Position numbers and translations under genes: made by a program. From Lethocerus indicus (Eukaryota; Arthropoda; Insecta; Hemiptera; Belostomatidae), in contig JACDQD010000002.1 in the NCBI GenBank assembly GCA_019843655.1, positions 37,590,088-37,654,087 on the forward strand: DNA of 64,000 bases, in the 5' to 3' direction. How positions within the stretch are numbered: the first letter of the stretch is position 1; each line of letters begins with the position of its first letter. Positions 10,684 through 23,000 of this stretch are shown here, piece after piece. The notes under the pieces are model-generated. The model was not told the DNA's origin, did not search any database, and saw only the letters and a program-made list of their open reading frames with translations.

Positions 10684-10842
10684 TAGACCGGTTTCGGCCG
10701 CTCGCACCATCTTCAGTAGCGAAAAACGCATTAACAAGAGTTAACGTGTATATATTGAGAAACAGACAGCCACCGCAGTGACACAATTGACTCCAACACA
10801 GCGCTACCGAAGATGGCGAGCGGCCGAAACCGGTCTAGAATT
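10684..10842. repeat. Family B hairpin element with both arms
   Basis: Left arm AGACCGGTTTCGGCCGCTCG with CATCTTCAGTAGC. Right arm GCGCTACCGAAGATGGCGAG with CGGCCGAAACCGGTCT. The arms are reverse complements separated by about 85 bp that include GAAAAACGC, TTAACAAG and TGTATATATTG. Copies at 14306-14440 and 36676-36845 share this loop, and 13001-13230 shares its right half. It is non-coding and fits a miniature inverted-repeat element or hairpin repeat. Confidence 0.8.
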
Positions 10843-10929
10843 CGAAAAAAATCTAATCGGTCGAAATTTCGACCAAATTCTCTCTTCATCCCTCCTTTTA
10901 AGGCGTACGCTTTTCCGTACGATTCTTTC

Positions 10930-11520
10930 GGTCGGTCGCCATCTTCAGTAGCGCTGCGTCAGCCACTTTTCTGGACGTCGGAAGCGATTCCAGATATTGG
11001 AAGGGGGAAACATTCCGTCTCAGTTAGTTTGGAATACCCGTTTTTTTGGTCTCCCAGGGGTTGTGGAATATACCGTAGATTTCGTATCTTCTCATGCCGG
11101 TTTCGGCCGCCCGCCATCTTCAGTAGCGCTGCGTCAGCCACTTTTCTGGACGTCGGAAGCGATTCCAGATATTGGAAGGGGGAAACATTCCGTCTCAGTT
11201 AGTTTGGAATACCCGTTTTGTGGTCTCCCAGGGGTTGTGGAATATACCGTAGATTTCGTATCTTCTCTCGCCGGTTTCGGCCGCCCGCCATCTTCAGTAG
11301 CGCTGCGTCAGCCACTTTTCTGGACGTCGGAAGCGATTCCAGATATTGGAAGGGGGAAACATTCCGTCTCAGTTAGTTTGGAATACCCGTTTTTTTGGTC
11401 TCCCAGGGGTTGTGGAATATAATACCGTAGATTTCGTATCTTCTCTCGACGATCTTCGGCTAGACCGGTTTTCGGCCGTCCGCCATCTTCAGTAGCGCTG
11501 CGTCAGCCACTTTTATTGGA
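10930..11520 (+). repeat. 174-bp tandem array, forward orientation
   Basis: Three and a half units with CATCTTCAGTAGCGCTGCGT at 10940, 11115, 11289 and 11483, giving periods of 175, 174 and 194 bp. Each unit carries a family B arm followed by GACGTCGGAAGCGATTCCAG, ATATTGGAAGGGGGAAACAT, TTTGGAATACCCG and GTTGTGGAATATACCGTAG. Frames crossing the units give repeated peptides and are not genes. Confidence 0.9.
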
Positions 11521-12045
11521 CGTCATCCTCACTGCACTGTCACTGTCACTTGTAGTAACTGTGGCGGTCGTTCGCCGTCTTCAGTAGCAGTCCAATAACA
11601 GTAGCTAAATCCCGCGTATAACTTTTGTGTTTCGCAATCGCCTACACGTTTATGTGTGTCTTTCTCTCTGTACGTGTGTTTTGCTCGGGCCCTGTACACT
11701 TAATTATAAATAATAGTGATTATAATAGTGCCTGTTCGGTTAGTGCAGAAGAAGGTTCCAGCTTTGTATTATACGACGTAGGGAATGCGAGATCTGCGGT
11801 CGGTGGCCGCCTGACCTCTTGCTTTTTACCTAATACGAGTTTTCGAACACATGACTATTTATGGCAGCTAGTAGAGCCCCCTCCCCCCTCCGCCCCCCTT
11901 CACCTGAAGCCGGCTCTCGAACGGCCCCGTTCGAAACGTCGTAGAAAATTAACGATTGGAAGACCGAAACAGTAAAGCGGTGAGGTGAACTCCCAGGTGG
12001 GGCAAATGCTAAAGTGAGGATGCCTCCGAAAACGTCAAAAGTGAA
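11521..12045. other. Spacer between inverted 174-bp arrays
   Basis: Single-copy looking DNA between the forward and reverse arrays. It opens with ATCCTCACTGCACTGTCACT and a family B end (about 11568-11590), and closes with AAAGTGAGGATGCCTCCGAA, so the immediate flanks also mirror each other. A frame at 11625-11975 has a hydrophobic start, but no homology or splice signal supports it. Confidence 0.5.
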
Positions 12046-12990
12046 CGACTGAAGATGGCGAGCGGCCGAAGAAACCGGCAAGAGAAGATACGAAATCTAC
12101 GGTATATTCCACAACCCCTGGGAGACCACAAAACGGGTATTCCAAACTAACTGAGACGGAATGTTTCCCCCTTCCAATATCTGGAATCGCTTCCGACGTC
12201 CAGAAAGTGGCTGACGCAGCGCTACTGAAGATGGCGGGCGGCCGAAACCGACTACGGTCCTAGTGTTTCCCCTTCCAATATCTGGAATCGCTTCCGACGT
12301 CCAGAAGAGTGGCTGACGCAGCGCTACTGAAGATGGCGGGCGGCCGAAACCGGCGAGAGAAGATACGAAATCTACGGTATATTCCACAACCCCTGGGAGA
12401 CCAAAAAAACGGGTATTCCAAACTAACTGAGACGGAATGTTTCCCCCCATCCAATATCTGGAATCGCTTCCGACGTCCATGTGACGCAGCGCTACTGAAG
12501 ATGGCGGGCGGCCGAAACCGGCAAGAAGATACGAAATCTACGGTATATTCCACAACCCTGGGAGACCAAAAACGGGTATTCCAAACTAACTGAGACGGAA
12601 TGTTTCCCCCTTCCAATATCTGGAATCGCTTCCGACGTCCAGAAGAGTGGCTGACGCAGCGCTACTGAAGATGGCGAGCGGCCGAAACCGGCGAGAGAAG
12701 ATACGAAATCTACGGTATATTCCACAACCCCTGGGAGACCAAAAACGGGTATTCCAAACTAACTGAGACGGAATGTTTCCCCCTTCCAATATCTGGAATC
12801 GCTTCCGACGTCCAGAAGAGTGGCTGACGCAGCGCTACTGAAGATGGCGGGCGGCCGAAACCGTCGAGAGAAGATACGAAATCTACGGTATATTCCACAA
12901 CCCCTAGGAGACCAAAAACGGGTATTCAAACTAACTGTGGGAATCGCTTCCGACGTCCAGTGGCTGAAATCGCGCTACTGAAGATGGCGA
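12046..12990 (-). repeat. 174-bp tandem array, reverse orientation
   Basis: The same unit as 10930-11520 on the opposite strand. CTACTGAAGATGGCGGGCGG-type cores lie at about 12222, 12324, 12492, 12662, 12835 and 12975. Spacings of 168-173 bp are typical; one unit is truncated to about 102 bp and the last to 140 bp. Together with the forward array it makes a large inverted repeat around 11.8 kb. Confidence 0.9.
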
Positions 12991-13065
12991 GCGGCCGAAA
13001 CTCCGGTCTAGAAAAAGACCAAACCGGTGGGATTTCCTGTCTGTGTTTCTGCCTCCTCTTGCCGG

Positions 13066-13119
<54 letters not shown>

Positions 13120-13235
13120 GACAAATATAGACAACAAGTGACAGTGACAGTGCAGTGAGGATGCCCGAAAACGTCCAACGTGACCGAAAGCACACCGCTA
13201 CTGAAGACGGGGCGAGCGGCCGAAACCCGCGGTCT
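12991..13235. repeat. Family B elements around a (TA)n core
   Basis: A family B core at 12975-13015 leads through CGGTCTAGAAAAAGACC and a TA array at about 13068-13117. Then come GTGACAGTGACAGTGCAGTG and a second B arm at 13195-13235. The TA array sits where other B copies carry a short TGTATATATA loop. Confidence 0.75.
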
Positions 13236-13239
13236 AGTG

Positions 13240-13930
13240 AGAGTAGACAGAAAGAGACAGGAAATCCGCGATACCGCCAGGAAATATACTTAGAAAGGGA
13301 GAACAGAAAATAATAAATAATCTTTAATAGACAGATAGACAGAGACGACCTTGCTGTCGTCGGACCGGCCGACGGCCATCAATTATTCATGGGCCGCGTA
13401 ATTAATCGTGAATAATGTTTAAACTATATATATATATATACATATACATATACACGATCCGATTGTAATTCAGGAGAGAGAATACAATGGTCGGGGAAGT
13501 TTGAAGAAGAAGAGGAAGAATAAGAAGAAGAAGGAGGAGGAGAAGAAGGAGGAACCGAAACCCCCGGGAAAATTTTATTGACGCCAAACGTGGACACAAT
13601 TTTGAAAAATAGAGTTTTTTCGCGGTACTAGATTTTATTCGGCGTAGAACGGCCCCACACGTTTCGGCCGTCCGCCCGTCTTCAATAGCGGGCTCAGAAC
13701 TCGTTATCTTCCCGCAGGACTAACTAAAATCTCCTTTCGCAAAATTTAATCGATATTTCGGTCTTGATGAGTTCTTATCAGCGGAAAATTTGCTATAATT
13801 TTTGGAAATTTTTGAAAAATTCCAAAACTCAAAATGTCGATATTTTCGCCGACCCTTTTTTAGATCTTCCGTTCCAAGCGGAAGACGGTGGCGGAGGACG
13901 AAGAATCCGCCGAAGACGGCCGGGAAAGAG
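13240..13930. other. Mixed low-complexity DNA, no gene
   Basis: Contains an ATATACATATACATATACAC tract (about 13427-13456), an imperfect GAA/GGA tract (13504-13552) and a family B end at 13662-13692 (CGTCTTCAATAGCG). No coding evidence. Confidence 0.5.
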
Positions 13931-13934
13931 ACAC

Positions 13935-14037
13935 GGAAGAAGAAGAAGAAGAAGAAGAAGAAGAAGAAGAAGAAGAAGAAGAAGAAGAAGAAGAAGAAGA
14001 AGAAGAAGAAGAAGAAGAAGAGGAAGATGAAGAAGAA
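13935..14037 (+). repeat. (GAA)n microsatellite
   Basis: About 29 nearly perfect GAA units, then imperfect. All frames are open, giving Glu, Lys or Arg runs on one strand and Leu runs on the other. None is a supported gene. Confidence 0.97.
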
Positions 14038-14289
14038 TCGTTTCCCCAGACCGAAACTGTCCGTCTTCCAGGCTCAGATTTATATCCAATGCACTATTTC
14101 TCTTCCATTACTTTCTTGGGAATAAAAATGTTCTTTTAAGACTTCCAAGTGATAAAAACTACAACATTAAAAAATTACTTCGCCGACGTTTCTCCATATA
14201 TTTTCATGATATTTGAATTTTTAACGAAATCGCGTTTAAAATTAGAATGTATTTAATTGAACGATGAAGAGTATTACAATAGATTTCGT

Positions 14290-16775
14290 GTGTTTCTGTC
14301 TCTCCTTTCGGCCGCTCGCCACGTCTTCAGTAGCGAAAAACGCAATAACAAGACACGTGTATATATATATCTATATATAGTGCAGTGAGGACGACCGAAA
14401 AACATCGAAAAGTGGCAAAAGTGACTGACACCGCTACTGAAGATTATATAAAGTGTACTAAATATCGTAGGTTTGTTGTGTTTCTGTCTCCTCTCTCGCC
14501 GGTTCGGGGTCTTTCGCCAGACCGGTTTCGGCCGCTCGCCATCTTCAGTAGCGCTGTGTTAGTCACTTTGGAATTTCTTCCGGCGCCCTCACTGCACTGT
14601 CACTTACGCTTGTACTGTGACTGACACAGCGCTACTGAAGATGGCGAGAGGCCGAAACCCCGGTCTGGCGAAGAACCCCGAACCGGCGATTAGGAGAGAC
14701 TGTCGCTAAAATTCGGTCGTTCGGTTATATAAATTGTGCCGATTTTCGTAGGTTCGTTGTGTGTTTCTGTCTTTCGCCAGACCGGTGTTTCGGCCGCTCG
14801 CCCCATCTTCAGTAGCGCTGTTTTAGTCAATGTCGGCACTTTGGACTTTCTTTCGCATCCTCACTGCCCACTGTCACTTTCACATGTACCGTGACTACTG
14901 ACACAGCGCTACTGAAGATGGCGAGCGGCCGAAACCCCGGTCTGGCGAAAGATCCCGAACCGGCGATTAGGAGACACTGTCGCTAAAGGAGCCGTCTCGT
15001 GGCTGAATTCGGTTATATAAATTGTGCCGAATATCGTAGGTTCGTTGTGTGTTTCTGTCTTTCGCCAGACCGGTGTTTCGGCCGCTCGCCCCATCTTCAG
15101 TAGCGGCTTTAGTCAATGTCGGCACTTTGGATTTCTTTCCTCACTGCCCACTGTCACTTTCACTTGTACCGTGACTACTGACACAGCGCTACTGAAGATG
15201 GCGAGCGGCCGAAACTCCGGTCTGGCGAAAGAACCCGAACCGGCGAGTAGGAGAGACAGAAACGCGGATAAATCTACTGTAGCGAATATTGTTTTCGTGT
15301 CCGAAGTAAATGCGGAGGACTCTCCGAAAAGAATAAACTTCGAATAAAAAAAAAAATAAAATTCGCCGCGTGAATAACCAATTCAGGTAACTGCGACTTT
15401 GGCGATCGAAAAACCCGAAAAAAGAAAAAAACACTTCCGTTCCGCTTTCTGGAACGCGTCCAGGACCGTCAATTCACTGGACTTCCTGTCGACGCGAAGG
15501 GCCCGTTTAAGAGCGCCTTCCGGTACAAGGGGGAGCCCTTAAGAACTGTGGAGCAAATTACGGGTCCTTAAAGGAAATAGAATTGTTTTTTTTCACATCC
15601 GGGTTATTTACTCTTTATTTTCAGTTTGGAATAACCCGTTTTGTGGTCCGCTACGGGTTGTGGAATACCGTGGTTCGGGGTCTTTCGCCAGACCGGGGTT
15701 TCGGCCGCTCGCCACCTTCAGTAGCGCTGTGTTAGTCACTGATGGCGCTTTAATTTTTTTTTCTCCAGCGAAATCGAAATCGAAAGTTGTGAACTCAAGG
15801 GGGCCCACTCGAACTCAAGGGAATTAAAATTCATTTTTTTTTTTTTATGAATTGCCAGACCGGTTTCGGCCGCTCGCCACCTTCAGTAGCGCCGTGTTAG
15901 TCACGGTACAAGTGAAAGTGATATTGCAGTGAGGACGCCCCCGAAAGAAATCCAAAGTGCCGACATTGACTAACACAGCGCTACTGAAGATGGCGAGCGG
16001 CCGAAACCGGTCTGGCGAAAGACCGAACCGGCGAGAGGAGACAGAAACACAACAAACTTACGATATTCGGTACACTTTATATAACCGAATGACTTCATTT
16101 AGCCACGAGACGGCTCCTTTAGTGACAGTGTCTTCTAATCGCCGGTTCGGTCTTTCGCCAGACCGGTTTCGGCCGCTCGCCCCATCTTCAGTAGCGCTGT
16201 GTCAGTCACAGTAAAAGTGATAGTGACAGTGCAGTGAAAAAAATCCAAAGTGCCGACAGTGACTAACACAGCGCTACTGAAGATGGCGAGCGGCCGGAAC
16301 CGGTCTGGGCGAAAGACCGAACTTGGAGAGAGGAGAGTAGTAACACAACGAACCTTCGGTTTGTCGGTACACTTTATATAACCGAATGACTGCATTTAGC
16401 CACGAGACGGCTCTTAGTAACAGTGTCTTCTGATCCCGGTTCGGTCCGCTTTCGCCATCTTCAGTAGCGCTGTGTTAGTCACAGTAAAGTGAAAGTGACA
16501 GTGCAGTGAAGAAAATCCAGAAGTGCCGACAGTGACTAACACAGCGCTACTGAAGACGCCGAGCGGCCGAAACCGGTCTGGCGAAAGACCGAACCGGCGA
16601 GAGAGGAGACAGAAACACAACGAACCTACGATATTCGGTACACTTTATATAACCGAATGACCGAATTCGGCCACGAGACAAAACAATGGAAAGTGCCGAA
16701 AGCGACTGACTACTGAAGATGGCGAGCGGCCGAAACCGGTCCGGCGGAAAGGCGAGAACCGGCGAGAGGAGACAC
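14290..16775. repeat. Array of family B hairpins in alternating orientation
   Basis: A run of face-to-face arms: forward ends (CGCCATCTTCAGTAGCGCTG) alternate with reverse ends (CAGCGCTACTGAAGATGGCG). A clean hairpin is 14519-14660. Between the arms of one hairpin lies about 40-50 bp with CACTGCACTGTCACT and CACTTGTACTGTGACTG. Between successive hairpins lies a linker with GGCGAAAGACCGAACCGGCG, AGGAGACAGAAACACAACGA and GGTACACTTTATATAACCGA. About ten hairpins are discernible, some degraded. No coding support. Confidence 0.85.
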
Positions 16776-16799
16776 AGAAACACCACAAAAACCAATTGA

Positions 16800-18104
16800 T
16801 TCTTCCCGCAGTATCAAGCGATCCAGAAGGTCCTGCGGAAAGGGTCGGTGTTGGACAATTCCTCGAGGAGTTTAAATCTTGAAGGCTGAATTCACCTTCT
16901 TAAGGGCGAGCGGACCCTTTTTTTCTCTCTCTCTCCTTTATTCACGTCCCCTTTTCGTCTATTTTCCAACCGAACAAATCGTCGAAACGTGACCGAAGTG
17001 CACGTCCCTCGGCCGATAAACGCTTTCACCGAACAACGCCCTCGAACGTGCCCCACCGACAGAGACCGTGCGCTATGCGCGTTTTACGAGCGCGTTTTAC
17101 GTGTCAAATAGTAGAAAATATTCTTCGGCTCGTAGTTTAGGGTTTGTGGAAATTGTGGGGCGGGGGGGGGCGTTAGAGGCGTTTTCACTGTCGGACAATA
17201 TTTAAAAAAAAAAAAATAATGAAATTTCGGCTGACCGCGGTTCGATTCAAAACTCCAAATAGAGTGGCCTCGTTAAGTACAATTTTACTGTTCAACCCCC
17301 TTAAGGCCTAAAGTTAAGCAGTAAGTCCTAACTGCGTACCAACTTTTGTAAGCTCTTGCCGGATTTTTTTCCAATTTTCCAGGATTTTTTGCTGAAAGTT
17401 GCTCCTGATGGCCGGTCTTTAGGGGCGCTGTAGGGACGGATTTTCGCCCTTACTTCAAAAGGTATTACATCGAAATCGGACTTAATCAAGACTGGATTTA
17501 ATGGTGCAGCTCATTCCAAATTTAAGTCGACGTTAAATTTCACTCAAAACCTAAAAAATCGCCCCCAAAGAAAAAACGTCCAAAAAGTGCCGACAAAGTG
17601 ACTTAACTTCTTCTAGCGTTTCGGCTTTCCGCCGCAGCCGGCGAAGCGTCGTCCTACTCGGAAATATCGTTACTGGATCTGAGAATATTTTGAAAAAAAA
17701 AAAACTGTAAAATCGTCGGGCCCCGAGTGGGGCCACTTTAACACAAAATTTTTGACTGATATAAAATATTTGTCCGGCAACGTCACGTATCACATTAATT
17801 GTCACGTACTCTAATCGGACGTCACTTATGTCCGGAGTAATCCAGAAGCGTTGTAAGAATTTCATTTTAATTAGAAGCGATTAAAGGAGGAGTGGGGAAA
17901 AGAAAAAAAAAACACTTTTATATCTTGTCACTTACGAGATAGCGGCATGACTAATGTAGCTTAAGATTTTCGAAAACGAAATTCGTACGAATCCTCCCGT
18001 ATTGTCTCCGTGAAAATTCGGCCGAAAATTGTACCTTTCACCTTTCCCCATTCCCGATATACGACCTGAAGATTTGAATCTGAGCGAAAATTGAGCGGAA
18101 TCGC
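16800..18104. other. Non-coding stretch, no gene recognised
   Basis: Contains a (CT)n tract at 16923-16935, poly-G at 17162-17170 and several poly-A runs. A frame at 17551-17865 on the minus strand has no recognisable domain. No repeats shared with the rest of the window were noticed. Confidence 0.45.
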
Positions 18105-18955
18105 GCGATTCGCCAGACCGGTTTATCGGTCTTCAGTACAGCGGCGGCGCCGGTCACTCTGGATGGCCCACTGAAGAACATGCGAAGTGACCAAAAGTGG
18201 CTACTGAAGACGGCCGCGAGAGACCGAACCGGCGCCGATGAGACGCAGAAACACCACAGAAAACGTTAAAAATCTTAGAATAAATATAGACACCTGGGTA
18301 TAGGACTGGGTATAAAAAGGCCCTTCGTACAATCCAGAACGATATTCAAATTGAAGGACGGTAAAGTGCCGAGTTTACGGCAGTGTCGGGCCGGACACTA
18401 CTGTAGTGACTACTGAAGATTGGCGAGCGGCCGAAAACCGGTCTAGCAAAAGGACCGAGACAGAAACACCACGAAATCTACTGTAGTCCAACCTCTCGCT
18501 GACCACAAAACAGGTATGTTAAATTTAGACAACAACTCTCCGCAGTGTCACTTTCACTTGTACTGTGACCGACACCGCGCTACTGAAGACGGCGAGCGGC
18601 CGAAACCGGTCTAGCAATTCGTACATTTTAAGTTCGAGCGGGCGGGACCCACTCGAGTTCACAACTTTCGATTTCAATTCGCTCGAAAATGGATTAAAGT
18701 GCCGAAACAGTGACTGACACACAGCGCTACTGAAGATGGCGAGCGGCCGAAACAAGGTCTGGCGAAAGACCGAATCCGGCGATAGGAGACAGAAACACCG
18801 CGAAATCTACTGTATTCCAACCCCTCGCTGACCACAAAACAGGTATGTCACTTTCACTTGTACTGTGATTAACACCGCGCTACTGAAGACGGCGAGCGGC
18901 CGAAACCGGTCTAGCGATTCGTACATTTTGAGTTCGAGCGGGGCCCACTCGTATT
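18105..18955. repeat. Family B array
   Basis: Degenerate and intact B arms near 18115, 18200, 18412, 18580, 18730 and 18890. The linkers carry CAGAAACACCACGAAATCTA, CTGACCACAAAACAGGTATG and TTCGAGCGGG..CCCACTCG. Two units (18540-18620 and 18845-18925) are near-duplicates with CTTTCACTTGTACTGTGA. Confidence 0.8.
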
Positions 18956-18960
18956 GTACT

Positions 18961-20513
18961 CGAAAGTATTGCAGCTGTTAAATGAAGTGCGAGTCACGAA
19001 GTTCTTCGAAAAGGGGAATAGAAAATTTGCAGGAAAAGTTTCTATTTTTTGGCGAAATAAAATCAATTCCAAAGTCAAAATTTCGATTATTTTTGGGAGC
19101 TACCCCCAATACTATAAACGTCTTTTTTCTCCCTTTTTTTTTATGTTTTTTTTTATGCTGAACGAAATTTTTTCGGTTTAAGTCGATTCTTTTGAATCGG
19201 TTACGGGTTTATATACTATAGATCGTCGACCAGAATTTTTCTCGAACCACGATTCGTGTCGTCTTCAGTAGAATATTTGCGGAAAAAAAATTATTCGGCC
19301 GACGTTCGTTTCGTATTTCGGCTGTCCGATTGTTAATTGAAATGTGTTTTTGTAAAATTATCGATTCGGTCTTCAGCTAGACCGGTTTCGGCACGCCTCT
19401 CCCTTCAGTAGCGGTGTCGGCCACTTTTTCGGACGTTTTCCGGGCGTTCCTCACCCTGTCACTGTTGTACTGTGACTGACACACAGCGCTACTGAAGATG
19501 GCGAACGGCCGAAAGACCGGTCTGGCGCTACCGGTTAAAAAACCGGTTTCGAGTCCGTCTTGGTTACGCCGTGGTTCCAATCACAACTTTCGATTTCGAT
19601 TCGTTGGTAAAAAATATTTTAGGCCTTTTCGGGCAGGGCCGGTCTTTAAAACTGAGAACACGGCTGTCATCTCGGCCGGTAACCGGCGTCGGTGGACCAG
19701 TTCTAAAATTGGAACCAGATTTCGTCCGCTCGGTTCCTTATATACCGGGCGGGATATCTGAGTTCCAATTTTAGAGGGACTGGGGGTGACCGACGCCGGC
19801 GGCCGAGAATGACGCCGTGTAGTTTTAAAAGCGAGGACCTGAAAAGGTAAAATTTTTTTACCAACGTTTCGAAATCGAAAGAAACCACGGCGTAACCAAG
19901 ACGGACTCGAAACGCGGACGGAAATATCGTCCGAAAATTCAGTTTTTTAATAACTAGCGCCGGACCGGTCTTTCGGCCGTTCGCCATCTTCAGTGGCGCT
20001 GTGTGTCGGTCACAGTACAACAGTGACACGGCGAGGAACGTCCGTAAAACGCCGAAAAACGTCCACGAAAAAGTGGCCGATACCGCTACTGAAGGGAGAG
20101 GCCGAAGGTGCGGACGAAACCGGTCTAGCTGAAGACCGAATCGATAATTTTACAAAAACACATTTCAATTAAGAATCGGACAGCCGAAATACGAAACGAA
20201 CGTCGGCTAATTTTTTCGCAAAATTTCTACTGAAGACGACACGAAATCGTGGTTCCAGAAAAATTACGATACTATATTGTAAACCTCGTAACTTCAGAAT
20301 CACTAAACGAAAAATTCAGCATAAAAACATAAAAAAAAAAAGGAGAAAAAAGACGTTTATAGTATTAGGGGTAGCTCCCAAAAGTAATCGAAATTTTGAC
20401 TTTGGAATTGATTTTATTTCGCCAAAAAATTGAAACTTTTCCTGCAAATTTTCTATTCCCCTTTTCGAAGAACTTCGTGACTCGCACTTCATTTAACAGC
20501 TGCAATACTTTCG
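18961..20513. repeat. Large imperfect palindrome with about 0.75-kb arms
   Basis: The outer ends are CGAAAGTATTGCAGCTGTTA at 18961 and its reverse complement ending at 20513. Matching blocks run inward all the way. They include repeat D (19037-19120 against 20362-20450), AACGTCGGC-type blocks, CGATTCGGTCTTCAGCTAGA against TCTAGCTGAAGACCGAATCG, two opposed family B ends (about 19485-19515 and 19975-20000), and TTGGTTACGCCGTGGTTCCA against its complement near 19890. The centre is about 19737. The arms differ by substitutions and indels, so it is old or decaying. Confidence 0.85.
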
Positions 20514-20524
20514 GCCCGTAATCT

Positions 20525-23000
20525 CAATTCGAATTGGAACTCCCAAATTGGCGCCTCCTGAATCCCGGAACTACCGGATTGGGAACTGCGAAATTGGGGA
20601 AACATTTTCGTAATCGGAAATTTCCCAAAAAAATTAGATACTCGATATTGTTCGAAACTTCCAAAATTTGGAAATTCCCAAATTATCGCCTTCGGAATCC
20701 CCGAACTACCGGATTCGGGACTTTAGAAAGTTGGAAATTGAATAAAATTTGGAATTTCCAGAATTCGGAACTACCCAATTCAGAAGCGTTCAGAATCCCG
20801 AACTGCCGTATTCGGAATTGCCCGATTTCGGAAAAATTTCGAAATCGGAACTTCCCGAAATCCTCACCTCGAGTATAGAATCCCGAACTACCAGATTCGG
20901 AACTGCGAAATTGGGAAACATTTTCGAAATCGGAAATTTCCAAAAATTAGATACTCGATATTGTTCGAAAATTCCAAAATTTGGAACTTCCCGAAATCCA
21001 CGTCTCCAGAATAGAATCTCGAACTCACAGATCTCGGAACTTAAAAAATTAGAAACTCAATAAAATTTTGAATTATCAGAAATGGTAGCTCCAAATTAAA
21101 ACCTCCGGAATCCCGAACTACCGGATTCGGAACTGCGAAATTGGGAAACATTTTGGAAATCGGAAATTTCCAAAAATTAGATACTCGATATTGTTCGAAA
21201 CTTCCAAAATTTGGAACTTGCCGAAATCCCCACCTCCAGAATTTCACAGATTCGGAACTTAAAAAATTAGAAACTCAATAAAATTTGGAATTATCAGAAT
21301 CGGTAGTCCCAAATTAACACCTCCGGAATCCCGAACTCCCACATTCAGAACCGTATTTTGCACAACTTCCCAAATTCAGCGCCTTCAGAAAGAACGCCGA
21401 ACTACCAGATTCGGAACTGTCCGATATCGGAAAATTTCGAATTCGGAACTTCGGAAAAATCAGTTAATCGATAAAGTTCGGGACTTTATCCCTACATCGT
21501 ATAACCCAACTTCCGTCCGAAGTTTACAGTATATCGACCGCGTAACCGACTGAAAAGAATCGATTTAAACGGAAAAATATTTTTGTTCGGAGTTCGGTCA
21601 GCACTTGTATTTATAACGTAAATTGTATTTTGTTGATTGTACAAAACACCCGACTCTGTTGTATAATAATGGAAATGTGACCTGGAGAAATGTCTTTGTT
21701 CTGGAATGCGACGAGTCATCTTCTCGGCGGGCGTCCGAACAGTTAAACTCGGAACTCCCGGAGTATTTGTCATTTGGAAACTTCCAAACGAGCAGTTCGG
21801 AAATTCGGAACAAGCCCAATTCATTGGCTGCTACGCGTTTTCCGTTCAATTATATTCTGTTCAACTAAAAAATTCGGAACTCCAAGATTGGTTACTTCCA
21901 AAATTTCCAACTCCACGAATCGGCACCTACCCGAATTGGGGAACTCCCAAATTCGCAACTTCAAAAAATTAGAAACTCGATAAAATTTGGAACTCCCGAA
22001 TTAAAACCTCCCGAATCCCGAAATCCCAGATTCGGAACTGCGAAATTCGGAAATTTTCGAATTCTGGAACTTCCAAAATTTGGAACTCCCAAATTATCAC
22101 CTTCAGAATTCCGAACTACCAGATTCGGAACTGCCAAATTACGGAAAATTACGAATTCGGAACTTCCAAAAATTAGATACTCGATATGGTTCGAACTTCC
22201 AAAGTTTGGAACTCCCAAATTATCACCTCAAATACCGAACTACCAGATTCGAACTCCCAAATTTCGAAAATTTCGAATTCGGAACTTCCAAAAATTAGAT
22301 ACTCGATATGGTTCGGAACTTCCAAAGTTTGGAACTCCCAAATTATCACCTTCAGAATACCGAACTACCAGATTCGGAACTGCCCAATTTCAGAAAATTT
22401 CGAATTCGGAGCTTCCAAAAATTAGCAACTCGATAAAGTTCGGGAACTTCCAAAATTTGGAACTCCCAAATTAGCACCTTCGGAATGCCGAACTCTCAGA
22501 TTCGGAACTGCCAAAATTAGAAAACTTTTAAATTCGGAAATTTCCAAAAATTAGATACTCGATATTGTTCGAAATTTCCAAAATTTTGAACTTCTCAAAT
22601 CCGCACCTCTCGGTTTTTCGAACTCCCAGTTTCAGAACTTCCAAAAATTAGATACTCGATATTGTTCGAATCTCCCATAACTGATAACTTCCCGTGTCCG
22701 CACCTCCCGAATCCCGAACTCCTAGATTCGGAAATGCGAAAATTACTTTGGATGAGTAACTTCCAAAATTTGGAACGTCCCAAATCAGCACCTCCCGAAT
22801 TGGGGAACTCCCAAAATCGGAACTGTCGAAATTAGGAAAGTTTCAAATTCAGAACTTCCAAAAATCGGAGTGAGAAACTCAATAAAATTTGGAATTTCCA
22901 GAATTTGGAACTCCCAAATTAACACCTCGGGAATCCCGAACTCCCAGATTCGGAAACTTTCAAATTCAGAAATTTCCAATTTTAGTCCTGAGACTATCAA
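20525..23000 (+). repeat. GGAACT satellite (about 117 bp), block 1
   Basis: Degenerate tandem units with ordered motifs: AACTTCCAAAATTTGGAACT, CCCAAATTATCACCTTC, CCGAACTACCAGATTCGGAA, CTGCCAAATT, then AAAAATTAGATACTCGATA and TTGTTCGAA. The unit is itself made of short GGAACT-type subrepeats. It is interrupted at about 21480-21725 by unrelated DNA. Frames through it give repetitive FGTSK/NSQI peptides and are not genes. Confidence 0.9.

Noticed and set aside
10930..12990. CRISPR-like arrangement of regularly spaced repeats
   Set aside because: The whole 174-bp unit is repeated rather than short repeats with unique spacers, and the context is eukaryotic.
17237..17254. GGTTCGATTC reminiscent of a tRNA T-arm
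   Set aside because: No matching acceptor, anticodon stem or D-arm sequence around it.
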